From Magnetococcales bacterium WMHbinv6 (GTDB lineage: Bacteria; Pseudomonadota; Magnetococcia; Magnetococcales; Magnetaquicoccaceae), in NCBI GenBank assembly GCA_002753135.1, contig PDZV01000026.1, positions 1 to 55,000 of the forward strand: 55,000 bases of DNA. Reading direction: 5' to 3'. The notes beneath the pieces were generated by a model. The model worked only from the letters and a program-made list of their open reading frames with translations. It searched no databases and was not told where the DNA came from. The position numbers were made by a program, and so were the translations under genes. This document shows positions 8,626-16,319 of this stretch, in pieces. Every line of letters starts with the position of its first letter. Position 1 is the stretch's first letter.

Positions 8626-8673
8626 GACTCATAATCCGTAGGTCGTGGGTTCGAGTCCCACTCTCGCTACCAA
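8626..8673 (+). repeat. Right attachment repeat (48 bp, orphan tRNA 3' part)
   Basis: Perfect copy of 7076-7123 that lacks any 5' tRNA half upstream, marking the far boundary of the inserted element. Confidence 0.97.
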
Positions 8674-8681
8674 GCACCCAA

Positions 8682-8722
8682 AAACAGAAACGGCCACCCA
8701 CAAGGTGGCCGTTTCTGTTTTT
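8682..8722 (+). terminator. Strong intrinsic terminator, 17-bp stem
   Basis: AAACAGAAACGGCCACC (8682-8698) pairs perfectly with 8704-8720 around a 5-base loop, and the descending arm ends in TTTTT. It was probably the original terminator of the tRNA before the insertion. From here to 8913 (minus-strand gene end) no further feature is seen. Confidence 0.85.
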
Positions 8723-8913
8723 GGGTTTCCTGATTGAGGTCAAAGCTGCCACCTGTAGGGTGCCATGTTTGTCGTGGGTTCCTGCAGGTTCCCGCATTAT
8801 TTGCGTCTCGATACCGTCTGACCAGGGACAGACCCAGCCACGTTGCAAAAAAGCCGCTCTGAGCGCCAACCGTAGTGATTGCGGCGGGTGCTCAAAGCGT
8901 TGACAGGGTGCGG

Positions 8914-9792
8914 TTATTGTGCTTTGCGAGCAAACAGGGCATCGGCTGGATCTTGCTCATGCAACAAGCGCCATTGCCGTTTTGCCGCAGCCAACACCCC
9001 CATTTTTTCCAATACCATCGCATACAACACCTGCTCGCTGATCGCAGCCCCCGCTGCCGGTTGCAAACGCTGCAACTCGGCCTGATCTGCGGCGCTGATC
9101 AGTTCAAAACGCCATGGCTCCGATAAAGCAGATTGCCCATCTTCTGCCGTTACCTGCCAACTGTAACGACCGCCCGCCTGCAGACCGACCGCTTCGCTCA
9201 GGGCAAAACTTTCCCCCTCCACCACCTGATCCAGCACGCTCTTGCCGCTATCCATCTCCTTGATCAACAACCGGTATTTACCATTTCCCGCCAGCGCGTA
9301 CCAACGGAAGGTTGCTTCTGCCCCCAGCAAACGTTCCTTATCCTGGGGGGAGTGCAAGACAATATCACCAACTTTTTTGCTGACATCGCGCACACCAATC
9401 GCCACTTCAGGCATGTTGACCGCTTTGCGCCCTTTGCCCAGGGCTGCCAAAACTGTCGTTCCGCCAGAGGCTGCTCCTTGCAGTTCCGCTTTGCCCCGCT
9501 TGGGGACAAACCCCTCCTCCTTGACCATCACCTCATTGGGACCGCGCAGCACATAACGTTTGAAACTGCCCAGGTGCATCAACACCACTTCGGCACCCTC
9601 CGCCAGCTTCAGGCGATTGCCCACTGCCACGCCGTTGGTACGCTGCAGCGGCGATTCATCCTCAAAACCGTTCAACTCACTGACCAACTGCACCGAACCG
9701 GTCACATCCAAGGCCACCCCGACCCGTTCCGCCGACCAGGCCGCCAAAGGCAAGCCGAGTCCCAATAACAGACTGAATAGACGCCAAAACAT
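8914..9792 (-). CDS. Exported FecR-like protein, partner of WD40-caspase protein
   Basis: A Sec signal peptide is clear (residues 1-20, hydrophobic core LLLGLGLPLAA, cleavage near AWSA). The next 110 residues read like a FecR-type beta domain (DVTGSVQLVSE, VGNRLKLAEGAEVVLM), in which a charged or toxic effector is often sensed or gated. A fibronectin-like beta segment follows (YRLLIKEMDSG, GGRYSWQVTAEDGQS), and the C-terminal 50 residues are helical and TPR-like. The SD GGGGAG lies 6 bases before the ATG. It lies 19 bases downstream of the WD40-caspase gene on the same strand, so the two are probably co-transcribed and act together in the periplasm. The specific function is not known. Confidence 0.7.
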   Translation of the reverse strand: MFWRLFSLLLGLGLPLAAWSAERVGVALDVTGSVQLVSELNGFEDESPLQRTNGVAVGNRLKLAEGAEVVLMHLGSFKRYVLRGPNEVMVKEEGFVPKRGKAELQGAASGGTTVLAALGKGRKAVNMPEVAIGVRDVSKKVGDIVLHSPQDKERLLGAEATFRWYALAGNGKYRLLIKEMDSGKSVLDQVVEGESFALSEAVGLQAGGRYSWQVTAEDGQSALSEPWRFELISAADQAELQRLQPAAGAAISEQVLYAMVLEKMGVLAAAKRQWRLLHEQDPADALFARKAQ

Positions 9793-9811
9793 ACGCTGCT
9801 CCCCTTTCCCT

Positions 9812-12247
9812 CTACTGCTTGGCTACCGCAAAATTATCCCCCCGCGAATTGACAACCGGCGTCATCGATGAGGTTTCATATTTTTGATTCAAGAACGGTA
9901 CATACTGCTGCACAAACGCCAACAACTCACTGACCGATACCTGACCATCGTTCGGTTTGCGATCGGCCTTGCCTTTCATCCCTTCCAACAGGGCATAGGT
10001 GAACACACCATGTCCCAGGTCGGTCAACTCACTGGCCGACTGGCTGCCCATGGTTGCCGACGCAATATGAATACCGGTCGCCCGTGACAACAAGGCCATC
10101 GAACGTTTGTTGCCAAATTCGGCAAAGGCTTGCATCGCCGCCCCCGACTCGCAGGCATCAAACAATAACACCACCTTTTGCGCCCCGATATGGGCAACAT
10201 GCTCTTTGAAGCTCTGCGAAGAGATACCCTGATCCTGCACCGCCGAACCATCCAACCCCTGCAGTTCGTGGGGCACGAAATACCATTGATCGCCCATCGC
10301 CTTGCCATGTCCAGCAAAATAGAGCATCACCACATCCTGCGGCGGCACCGAATAGAGATCACTCACGTTGGCGCTGATCGCCGCTTTGGTCGCCTTGCCG
10401 TCATAAATTTCGTAGGTCACCACCTGCTTGAACAGATCCGCACTGGAACGCATCAAAAAGGAGAGCATCCCCTTGGCATCCGGCACGGCAAAATTAAGAT
10501 TCAAGGCCGGGTTGGCGTAACGGTTGATGCCGACCACCAACAGATGCAAACGCGGCGGTTCGGAAAGCCTACTCTTCTGCTTGACCACCAGCGAGGAAGG
10601 TTCACTTTCGATGCGATCATTGCTCAGACTGACCACGCGAAAACGGTTTTCGCCATCCACCAGTTCGACATTGTAGGTGATTTTTTCCACCTTGCCCGCA
10701 TCACCGCCCACATCCTCTTTGCGCCCCTTGCCCGCTTCGACAATTTTGTCATTATGATAAACTCGCGTTTCCGCAATTCCTCCCCCCTGATCAACGGCTT
10801 CAATCTGCAACGCCACGCTTTTGGAAGAGATATTCGGTTCAGCGATACTCACCTTCGGGGGCAGATAAAACCCTTCTGTCACGTGCGGCGCGCCCGCTTC
10901 TGCGGCCACCTCCGCCTGCACCGACTCGCGAGGCGACAACAAATGACCCAACAGGGCAGGGCGATAATATTTTTCCAAAAAGCCATCGATGGCAAATTGA
11001 TGCCCCTCACCGCTCCATTGAATGGCATCCAAACGATCTTCCAGGTCGCCATCCAAGGTACCGTCAAAACGGCCATCCGGCGTCACCACCGCCCAACCAG
11101 AATGCAGACTGACCAAACGCGCCAACTCATGGCGACCATCCAGCAGCCAGATACGCGCCGTCTGATCGTCGCTTGCCGTCAACAGATGTTGCCCATCCGG
11201 GGCAAAAGCGACCGAACGAATCCCCTGCTGATGACCCTCCATGCGCAAGCGCACCTGCTCGCCCTGCAACGACCAGAGACGCACCACCTTGTCCTGTCCG
11301 ACCGAAGCCAGTTGGTCACCACTCGGACTGAAGGCCACCCCCTGGACTGGCCCGTCATGGTCACGCAATACCCGACTGCTGCCGCTCATCGACCAGATGC
11401 GAATTGTTCCCTCTTGGTGACCACTGGCAATCTGCTGTCCATCGCCACTCCAGGACAGAGCTTGCACGGCCCCATCCCCTTCCTGCCATTGTTGCAGCAC
11501 CTGGCCACCTTGCAACGACCAGATCCGTACCGTGCCATCCTCTCCACCACTGGCGACCTGCCCCCCCTTGCCATCCAGCGCCAAGGCCCGTACTGCCCCT
11601 TGTCCGCTGTCAATACTCTGCTCCAAGGTGCCGTTCGCCAACTGCCACACCTTGATCGTGCCATCTTCGCCGCTGCTGACCACCCGTTTGCCATCCGGCG
11701 TCAACTGCAAGGCGGTCACCGTCCCGCTGTGACCGCTCAAACGGTGCTGTTCCTCGCCATTGGCCAGATTCCAGACCAGCAGCGCCCCATCGGCACCCGC
11801 GCTGACCATCACCCCCTGGCGCTTGCCTGGCGCAACAACACGTTTCCCCCCCTTGCCCTTGCTCCCTTTCGGCGCTGCTGGTGCTGCCGGCGCCTCGCGG
11901 CTCAACACCGCAACCGCTGTCACGGCTCCGCCATGCCCGCGCAGATCCAACTCCCGTTGGCCAGTGGCCACGCTCCACAACTGCGCACCACCATTTTCAC
12001 TGGCCGTGACAAACCATTGCCCGTCCGCACTGAAACGGCCATCCCGCATGGCACCGGCATAGCGAGAGCGAATCGTGAAAGAGGGGCGAAAAATTTGTCG
12101 TGTATTCATGTGAATGGCATTGATGGTGCCGCTTACCCCAGCAACGCGGGCACTGGGAGGCAGAGCCCACAACTCAAACCCCCAACCCCACAATATTCCC
12201 CCCGCCAGCAACGCTGACCAATACCTGTTTGTTCGAATGCGGCTCAT
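9812..12247 (-). CDS. Exported WD40 seven-blade propeller with C-terminal caspase-like (C14) domain
   Basis: The start at 12247 follows AGGAGGAG at ideal spacing and begins a signal-peptide-like N terminus (hydrophobic LLAGGILWGWGFELWAL). Residues about 65-375 contain seven WD-type strand endings (LWSV, VWNL, VWQL, IWSL, IWSM, LWSL, IWLL), a full propeller, with a Pro/Ala/Lys insert in the first blades. After a beta-rich linker, residues about 565-780 form a caspase/metacaspase domain (LHLLVVGINRYANPAL) with the catalytic His in YFAGHG (about 647) and Cys in LLFDACESG (about 699). Bacterial orthocaspases cleave after basic residues and can trigger regulated cell death or processing. Export to the periplasm and the FecR-like partner are the unusual parts; the substrate is unknown. 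Confidence 0.88.
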   Translation of the reverse strand: MSRIRTNRYWSALLAGGILWGWGFELWALPPSARVAGVSGTINAIHMNTRQIFRPSFTIRSRYAGAMRDGRFSADGQWFVTASENGGAQLWSVATGQRELDLRGHGGAVTAVAVLSREAPAAPAAPKGSKGKGGKRVVAPGKRQGVMVSAGADGALLVWNLANGEEQHRLSGHSGTVTALQLTPDGKRVVSSGEDGTIKVWQLANGTLEQSIDSGQGAVRALALDGKGGQVASGGEDGTVRIWSLQGGQVLQQWQEGDGAVQALSWSGDGQQIASGHQEGTIRIWSMSGSSRVLRDHDGPVQGVAFSPSGDQLASVGQDKVVRLWSLQGEQVRLRMEGHQQGIRSVAFAPDGQHLLTASDDQTARIWLLDGRHELARLVSLHSGWAVVTPDGRFDGTLDGDLEDRLDAIQWSGEGHQFAIDGFLEKYYRPALLGHLLSPRESVQAEVAAEAGAPHVTEGFYLPPKVSIAEPNISSKSVALQIEAVDQGGGIAETRVYHNDKIVEAGKGRKEDVGGDAGKVEKITYNVELVDGENRFRVVSLSNDRIESEPSSLVVKQKSRLSEPPRLHLLVVGINRYANPALNLNFAVPDAKGMLSFLMRSSADLFKQVVTYEIYDGKATKAAISANVSDLYSVPPQDVVMLYFAGHGKAMGDQWYFVPHELQGLDGSAVQDQGISSQSFKEHVAHIGAQKVVLLFDACESGAAMQAFAEFGNKRSMALLSRATGIHIASATMGSQSASELTDLGHGVFTYALLEGMKGKADRKPNDGQVSVSELLAFVQQYVPFLNQKYETSSMTPVVNSRGDNFAVAKQ

Positions 12248-12323
12248 CAGTTCTCCTCCTGCCGGTTGATCTCTTCCGGGGTTGTTGTTGAATTTAATGC
12301 AAGCCAAGTCTACACGATTTTTC

Positions 12324-12352
12324 TTGACATTTACCAGTTCGTTTCGTATAAA
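12324..12352 (+). promoter_or_regulatory. Consensus sigma70 promoter of the outer-membrane protein gene
   Basis: TTGACA (12324-12329) and TATAAA (12347-12352) have a 17-base spacer. The leader to the ATG at 12457 is about 100 bases, and AAGGA lies at 12444-12448. Near-consensus boxes predict high expression. Confidence 0.85.
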
Positions 12353-12456
12353 TTGGGCTTTATGTTGCTAGTGAGCAACAGAGTGTTGCAAGAATAACAC
12401 GAACCCGGTCAACACGGATTAACTCTACCTGCTGAATCATACAAAGGAATCTTTCC

Positions 12457-13461
12457 ATGCCCAGCTCATATAAAGGTGCCCTGCTCTCTGCCGCTGCCTT
12501 GATGCTGACAGCCGCCTTGCCCAATGTTGCTGCCGCCTCCTACGATGATCTCTGTGCATACCCCCAGTATCAGAACTATTATGCGCCCTGTAAAGAACTG
12601 TCGGAAACAACGCAAACCCGCGCCAGTGCCACACAGACCATCAATCTGATCAGCCAGGGTGCGGTACGTTCCCTGCGTGGCAGCAGCGCCGGTGCCATTA
12701 ACACCACGTTGCTCAACGACACCCTGATAACCGGTATGGCCGCCGGCAGTGCTGCACCGCAAAATGGTGCCTGGGCCAACTACGACTATACGCGGATCGG
12801 TGATTCCCTTTTTGGCAACACCACCAAACTGCACAACTTTGTCATTGGCGGTGACCGCAAAATCCAAAAAGATCTCGCCTTGGGTGCCTCATTCACCTAC
12901 CAGGGCAGCAACGGCAACAAGTCGCACACCGATGCCGACGCCTGGACTGTGGCCCCCTACATGGCCTATCTGATCAACAATAACATGAGCCTCGACCTGG
13001 TGGCTGGTTACTCCTGGATCTCCACTGAAAACGGCACCGGCGTCAACGGTGAGCATGACAGCAAACGCTACTTCATCGCCCCCAACCTCAGCGCCTACAC
13101 CACCAACCTGGGCAAATGGGAAATCGATGGACACCTCGGTTTCATGTATGTCAAAGATAAAGTCGATGGCTATACCGGTACGACGGCCCATACCCTCGAT
13201 TTTTCCCAGGTCAAAACCGGAGTCGGCGTCTCCTATTCGGCGACCGACAGCCTGCAACCCTACTTCAATCTGGATTATGAGCAGGATCTGGTCTACAAAG
13301 CCTCCAGCAACAGTTACAGCGATGCCGGCATTGTCCCTGGTCTCGGTCTGCGCATCAATCTGCCTGCCTCCTTGGTCGGCGATGTGCGCGTCGGCAGCAA
13401 TCTGGGACGCCGCAACATCGATCAAGAATCCATCACTGCCAATATTCGCATGAATTTCTAA
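12457..13461 (+). CDS. Outer-membrane autotransporter-type beta-barrel protein
   Basis: The N-terminal signal peptide has the core LLSAAALMLTAALPNVAAA, followed by a short Cys-containing segment (two Cys about 14 residues apart, CAYPQYQNYYAPC) and a helical stretch. The remaining 230 residues alternate amphipathic beta strands typical of an autotransporter beta domain (VIGGDRKIQKDLALGASFTY, SLDLVAGYSWIS, IDGHLGFMYVKD). The protein ends in NIRMNF, the C-terminal aromatic outer-membrane insertion signal. There is almost no passenger, so it is a small barrel of 334 residues rather than a classical autotransporter. It has its own strong promoter and terminator and is monocistronic. It may act as a porin-like or adhesion barrel; the ligand is unknown. 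Confidence 0.82.
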   Translation: MPSSYKGALLSAAALMLTAALPNVAAASYDDLCAYPQYQNYYAPCKELSETTQTRASATQTINLISQGAVRSLRGSSAGAINTTLLNDTLITGMAAGSAAPQNGAWANYDYTRIGDSLFGNTTKLHNFVIGGDRKIQKDLALGASFTYQGSNGNKSHTDADAWTVAPYMAYLINNNMSLDLVAGYSWISTENGTGVNGEHDSKRYFIAPNLSAYTTNLGKWEIDGHLGFMYVKDKVDGYTGTTAHTLDFSQVKTGVGVSYSATDSLQPYFNLDYEQDLVYKASSNSYSDAGIVPGLGLRINLPASLVGDVRVGSNLGRRNIDQESITANIRMNF

Positions 13462-13495
13462 ACGCATAGCACAACGTTGCAGCAAGTGGTTAGCA

Positions 13496-13524
13496 AGCGG
13501 GGTGTCAAACCCCGCTTTTTTTTT
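13496..13524 (+). terminator. Intrinsic terminator
   Basis: AGCGGGGT and ACCCCGCT form an 8-bp GC-rich stem with a 5-base loop, followed by nine T. It ends the beta-barrel transcript. Confidence 0.95.
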
Positions 13525-13709
13525 GTCGCTACAGCTAATATTTATATTTCTAAATATAATAAATTGCTTATCATTTTATCTTGCAATAGGAGAAAAACAG
13601 GTAAACAATATCATGCACGCTCTTCTCGACCCCACTGCAAATCACCGGCCAGTTCAGCGGATCCTATGTCAATCACCTTGAACACGCTTCCATTGATGGG
13701 AATCGCACC

Positions 13710-14453
13710 ATGAAACGCCACATCGTTCTGCCAGCCAAAACACAAGCGCCACATCCAGGCAAAGAGCGGATGACGCCGTTGCTTTTGGTCTCCGGTCCCT
13801 TTGGCTCAGGCATGGAGGAGTTGGCAGAAGAGCTGGCGGCCTGCTTGCAACTGCCCTTTTATGATCCCCACCGTTTGGAACAACTGGCCAGTGATCGACA
13901 GCACCATCAGCGGGCCTGGCGCGATTTAAAAATGGCGGAAGGCAATTTTTTCGACTACTGGCTCGGCCAGTTGCATGCGCAGCCGCGTCTCTCCAACGAA
14001 GAACATTTGACCCGCATTTCCCTGGCCATTCGCGAAATTGCCACCCAGGGGGGTATTGTTGCTGGCATTTGTCCCCATATCGTGCAATCGGGCAAGCAAT
14101 TGTTCCGCATTCAGGTCAAGGCAAACGCCCGCTTTTGTGCCCGACGGTTGGCCATACTGCACAGTATCGACGAGGCAGAAGCCATGCTGGTCTTTCTGCA
14201 ACTGGAATCGGAACGACGCCTTTTTCTACTGGAAATGTTTGAAGAAAATCTACTGGAAAGCGTCCATTTTGATCTGATCCTGGAGGCGGAACTGCTCACC
14301 GCAGAACAGATGATCACAACCTGCCTGCATACCCTGGAACAAAAGGGACTGCTCTATCCTGATCGCGGGCAGCAGATGCAACAGGGCAAATTGCCATGGG
14401 TGGGCAAAGCAAGCACCCAGACAAAAAAGAAAAATATCGCCCCGCAGCAATAA
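13710..14453 (+). CDS. Cytidylate kinase-like family protein, degenerate P-loop
   Basis: The sequence starts with LLLVSGPFGSGMEELAEELA, which aligns with the FGSGGREIAxxLA nucleotide-binding loop of the cytidylate kinase-like (Cmk2) family, followed by LPFYDPHRLEQLA. The conserved Lys/Thr of Walker A is absent and the second loop Gly is Met. The middle (GGIVAGICPHIV, KANARFCARRLAI) matches the family's GRGAxxxL and RVRAPxxxRI regions. The family is widespread, often near signalling or CBS genes, with no settled substrate. It starts at ATG 13710; ATG 13770 also fits. A short C-terminal Lys-rich tail follows. The gene converges on the kinase gene downstream with 13 bases between stops. Confidence 0.68.
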   Translation: MKRHIVLPAKTQAPHPGKERMTPLLLVSGPFGSGMEELAEELAACLQLPFYDPHRLEQLASDRQHHQRAWRDLKMAEGNFFDYWLGQLHAQPRLSNEEHLTRISLAIREIATQGGIVAGICPHIVQSGKQLFRIQVKANARFCARRLAILHSIDEAEAMLVFLQLESERRLFLLEMFEENLLESVHFDLILEAELLTAEQMITTCLHTLEQKGLLYPDRGQQMQQGKLPWVGKASTQTKKKNIAPQQ

Positions 14454-14466
14454 TCGCAGCAAAGGC

Positions 14467-16137
14467 TCAGGTTTGCAAAGCGGGCAAAGCGTGGGACAAC
14501 GACTGCTGATAAGATTCGATACGTTCCAACAAAAGCGCCTTGCGGATGGGTTTGGTCAATAATTCAGTGAAACCTGCCAAACGACACCGCTCTCTCTCTT
14601 CTGCAAACGCATGGGCGGTCATGGCAATGATCGGTACAGGTTTTTGCCCTGTACTTTGTTCCCACTGACGAATCTGCTGGGCGGCGGTAAAGCCATCCAG
14701 CACAGGCATTTGCACATCCATCAAGAGCAGATCAACCTCACCAGCCCGCACATGGCGTACCGCCTCCTCCCCATTGCTGACCACCTGCACCTGGTGACCG
14801 CTGTGCGCCAAAAACATCTGGATTAACAGTTGACTATCTTCAGAATCCTCTGCCAGCAGGATGCGTATTCGTTTATCCTCTCTTTGCTCTTGCAGACCAG
14901 CCCGCTCCGACCGTTCACCATCGGTAACAGTTCGCACTGGTTCTGCCGGGCACAACGGCAATCGCACCATAAACCGACTTCCTTGCCCCTCCTGACTCTC
15001 AACCGCAATATCCCCACCCATCAACTGCACCAGGCGCAGACAGATCGTCAACCCCAAACCACTGCCGCCATAACGGCGACTGATCTGCTCATCCGCCTGG
15101 GAAAAAGAGTCGAAAATGGTTGCCAATCGTTCGGCAGCAATACCAATGCCCGTATCCGACACTGTCAGCAACAACCATTGCCATGATTTTGTACAGATCT
15201 GTACCGATAATTCCACCTGACCATTTTCGGTGAATTTGATGGCATTACCCAATAAATTCAACAAAATCTGCTGCAAACGATGACCATCCAGAATAATCCA
15301 ATCCGGCACCTCTTCCGCCAAATGGCAGCTCAAACCAATTTTTTTGCACTCAGCAATCCCTTGCAAGATACCGATCGTCCCCGGCAACAACTGCCGCAAC
15401 GCCACCGGTTCCTCCAACAAGGTCATTTTGCCGGCTTCAATTTTGGCTAAATCCAAAACCTGATTGATCAAGGTCAACATCAAGGTGCCAGAAGCCTGAA
15501 TCCGCTGCAGCAACTGCCGTTGCGACAAGGCCAGATCGCCCTCCAACACCAGATCCGTCATCCCCAACACAACATTGAGTGGTGTCCGCAACTCATGGCT
15601 GATCATCGACAAAAATTCACTTTTGGCATTGGTCGCCTGTTCGGCTTGCTCCTTGGCACGCCGCAAAAATTCTTCCTGTTGTTGCAAACGGGCATAAGCA
15701 ACCACCAACCGCTCTTCCGCCAACCGTTTGGCCGTAATGTCGCGATTGCTGACCCGTCGCCCCAAAAAACTGCCATCCTCACCATAAACCGGACGACAAC
15801 CATGCGCCAACCAACGCACCTCACCATCACGGCGAATAATGCGAAAATCCAACTCTTCATCTGTATTCTGCGCAATACGCTGATGATGGTCGCGCAAACT
15901 CGCCCGATCTTCTGGATGCACAATCCGCAGCAACAGCCCGCTGTCAGCCAAAAACTCTTCCGCCTGATAGCCGGTTATCCTGGCACAGGAGGGCGAAGTG
16001 AACCATACCTGCCGATCCGGTCCCAGCCAATATTCCCAGTCAAAGGTGTAATCCAGCATCAAATGCAAAAATGTCTCACTATGGCGCAAACGTTCCCGTT
16101 TCTCTCGCCAAGCCGATTCCCGCAAGCTATCAGCCAT
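14467..16137 (-). CDS. PAS-containing hybrid histidine kinase
   Basis: A cytoplasmic sensor of 556 residues with no membrane segment. A PAS fold covers about residues 20-140 (FTSPSCARITGYQAEEF, ending in RDITAKRLAEE), followed by a coiled coil, HisKA with phospho-acceptor His181 in SMISHELRTPLN, and an HATPase domain with NAIKFT, DTGIGIA and GSGLGL boxes. A receiver domain covers about residues 425-545 with acidic pair AEDSED, Asp474 in LLMDVQMP and Lys in LTKPI. All catalytic residues are present. The SD AGGAG lies 6 bases before the ATG. The 182-base gap to the next minus-strand gene suggests its own promoter. The signal is unknown; there is no dedicated output regulator nearby. Confidence 0.93.
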   Translation of the reverse strand: MADSLRESAWREKRERLRHSETFLHLMLDYTFDWEYWLGPDRQVWFTSPSCARITGYQAEEFLADSGLLLRIVHPEDRASLRDHHQRIAQNTDEELDFRIIRRDGEVRWLAHGCRPVYGEDGSFLGRRVSNRDITAKRLAEERLVVAYARLQQQEEFLRRAKEQAEQATNAKSEFLSMISHELRTPLNVVLGMTDLVLEGDLALSQRQLLQRIQASGTLMLTLINQVLDLAKIEAGKMTLLEEPVALRQLLPGTIGILQGIAECKKIGLSCHLAEEVPDWIILDGHRLQQILLNLLGNAIKFTENGQVELSVQICTKSWQWLLLTVSDTGIGIAAERLATIFDSFSQADEQISRRYGGSGLGLTICLRLVQLMGGDIAVESQEGQGSRFMVRLPLCPAEPVRTVTDGERSERAGLQEQREDKRIRILLAEDSEDSQLLIQMFLAHSGHQVQVVSNGEEAVRHVRAGEVDLLLMDVQMPVLDGFTAAQQIRQWEQSTGQKPVPIIAMTAHAFAEERERCRLAGFTELLTKPIRKALLLERIESYQQSLSHALPALQT

Positions 16138-16319
16138 TCCCTTCTCCTTTAACCGGCTGCATCTTGAACAGAATTCTGAAACATTTTCAATTTGTTCGCT
16201 CTTTCGTTACCATTCTCTCTCAGAGAGTTTAGCAAACCTTTAAATATATTTCAAGCATTGCAAATATTGCGTTAATGTACGGCAAGAATGTGGTTTTTTT
16301 TGAGCAAAGCACAGATGCG

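Larger units (their letters stand above)
7076..8673 (+). mobile_element. Decayed tRNA-integrated element bounded by 48-bp att repeats
   Basis: The last 47 bases of the tRNA plus one more base (7076-7123) recur perfectly at 8626-8673, 1550 bp downstream. Between the copies lie an integrase pseudogene pointing away from brnTA, the BrnT/BrnA pair, a sigma-region-4-like fragment, and inverted 58-bp repeats just inside both ends. The tRNA is intact on the left and only its 3' part remains on the right, as expected after site-specific integration. The broken integrase suggests the element is stranded, with the toxin-antitoxin as the only complete genes. Confidence 0.9.

Noticed and set aside
8570-8869. 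Minus-strand frame containing SGTRTHDLRIM
   Set aside because: This is the well-known false protein made by reading the complement of a tRNA 3' end; here it covers the right att repeat.
10178-12217. Long plus-strand frame of 679 codons
   Set aside because: Lies opposite the WD40-caspase gene, whose domains, signal peptide and SD are clear. The antisense product is Gln/His/Pro-rich with no domain.
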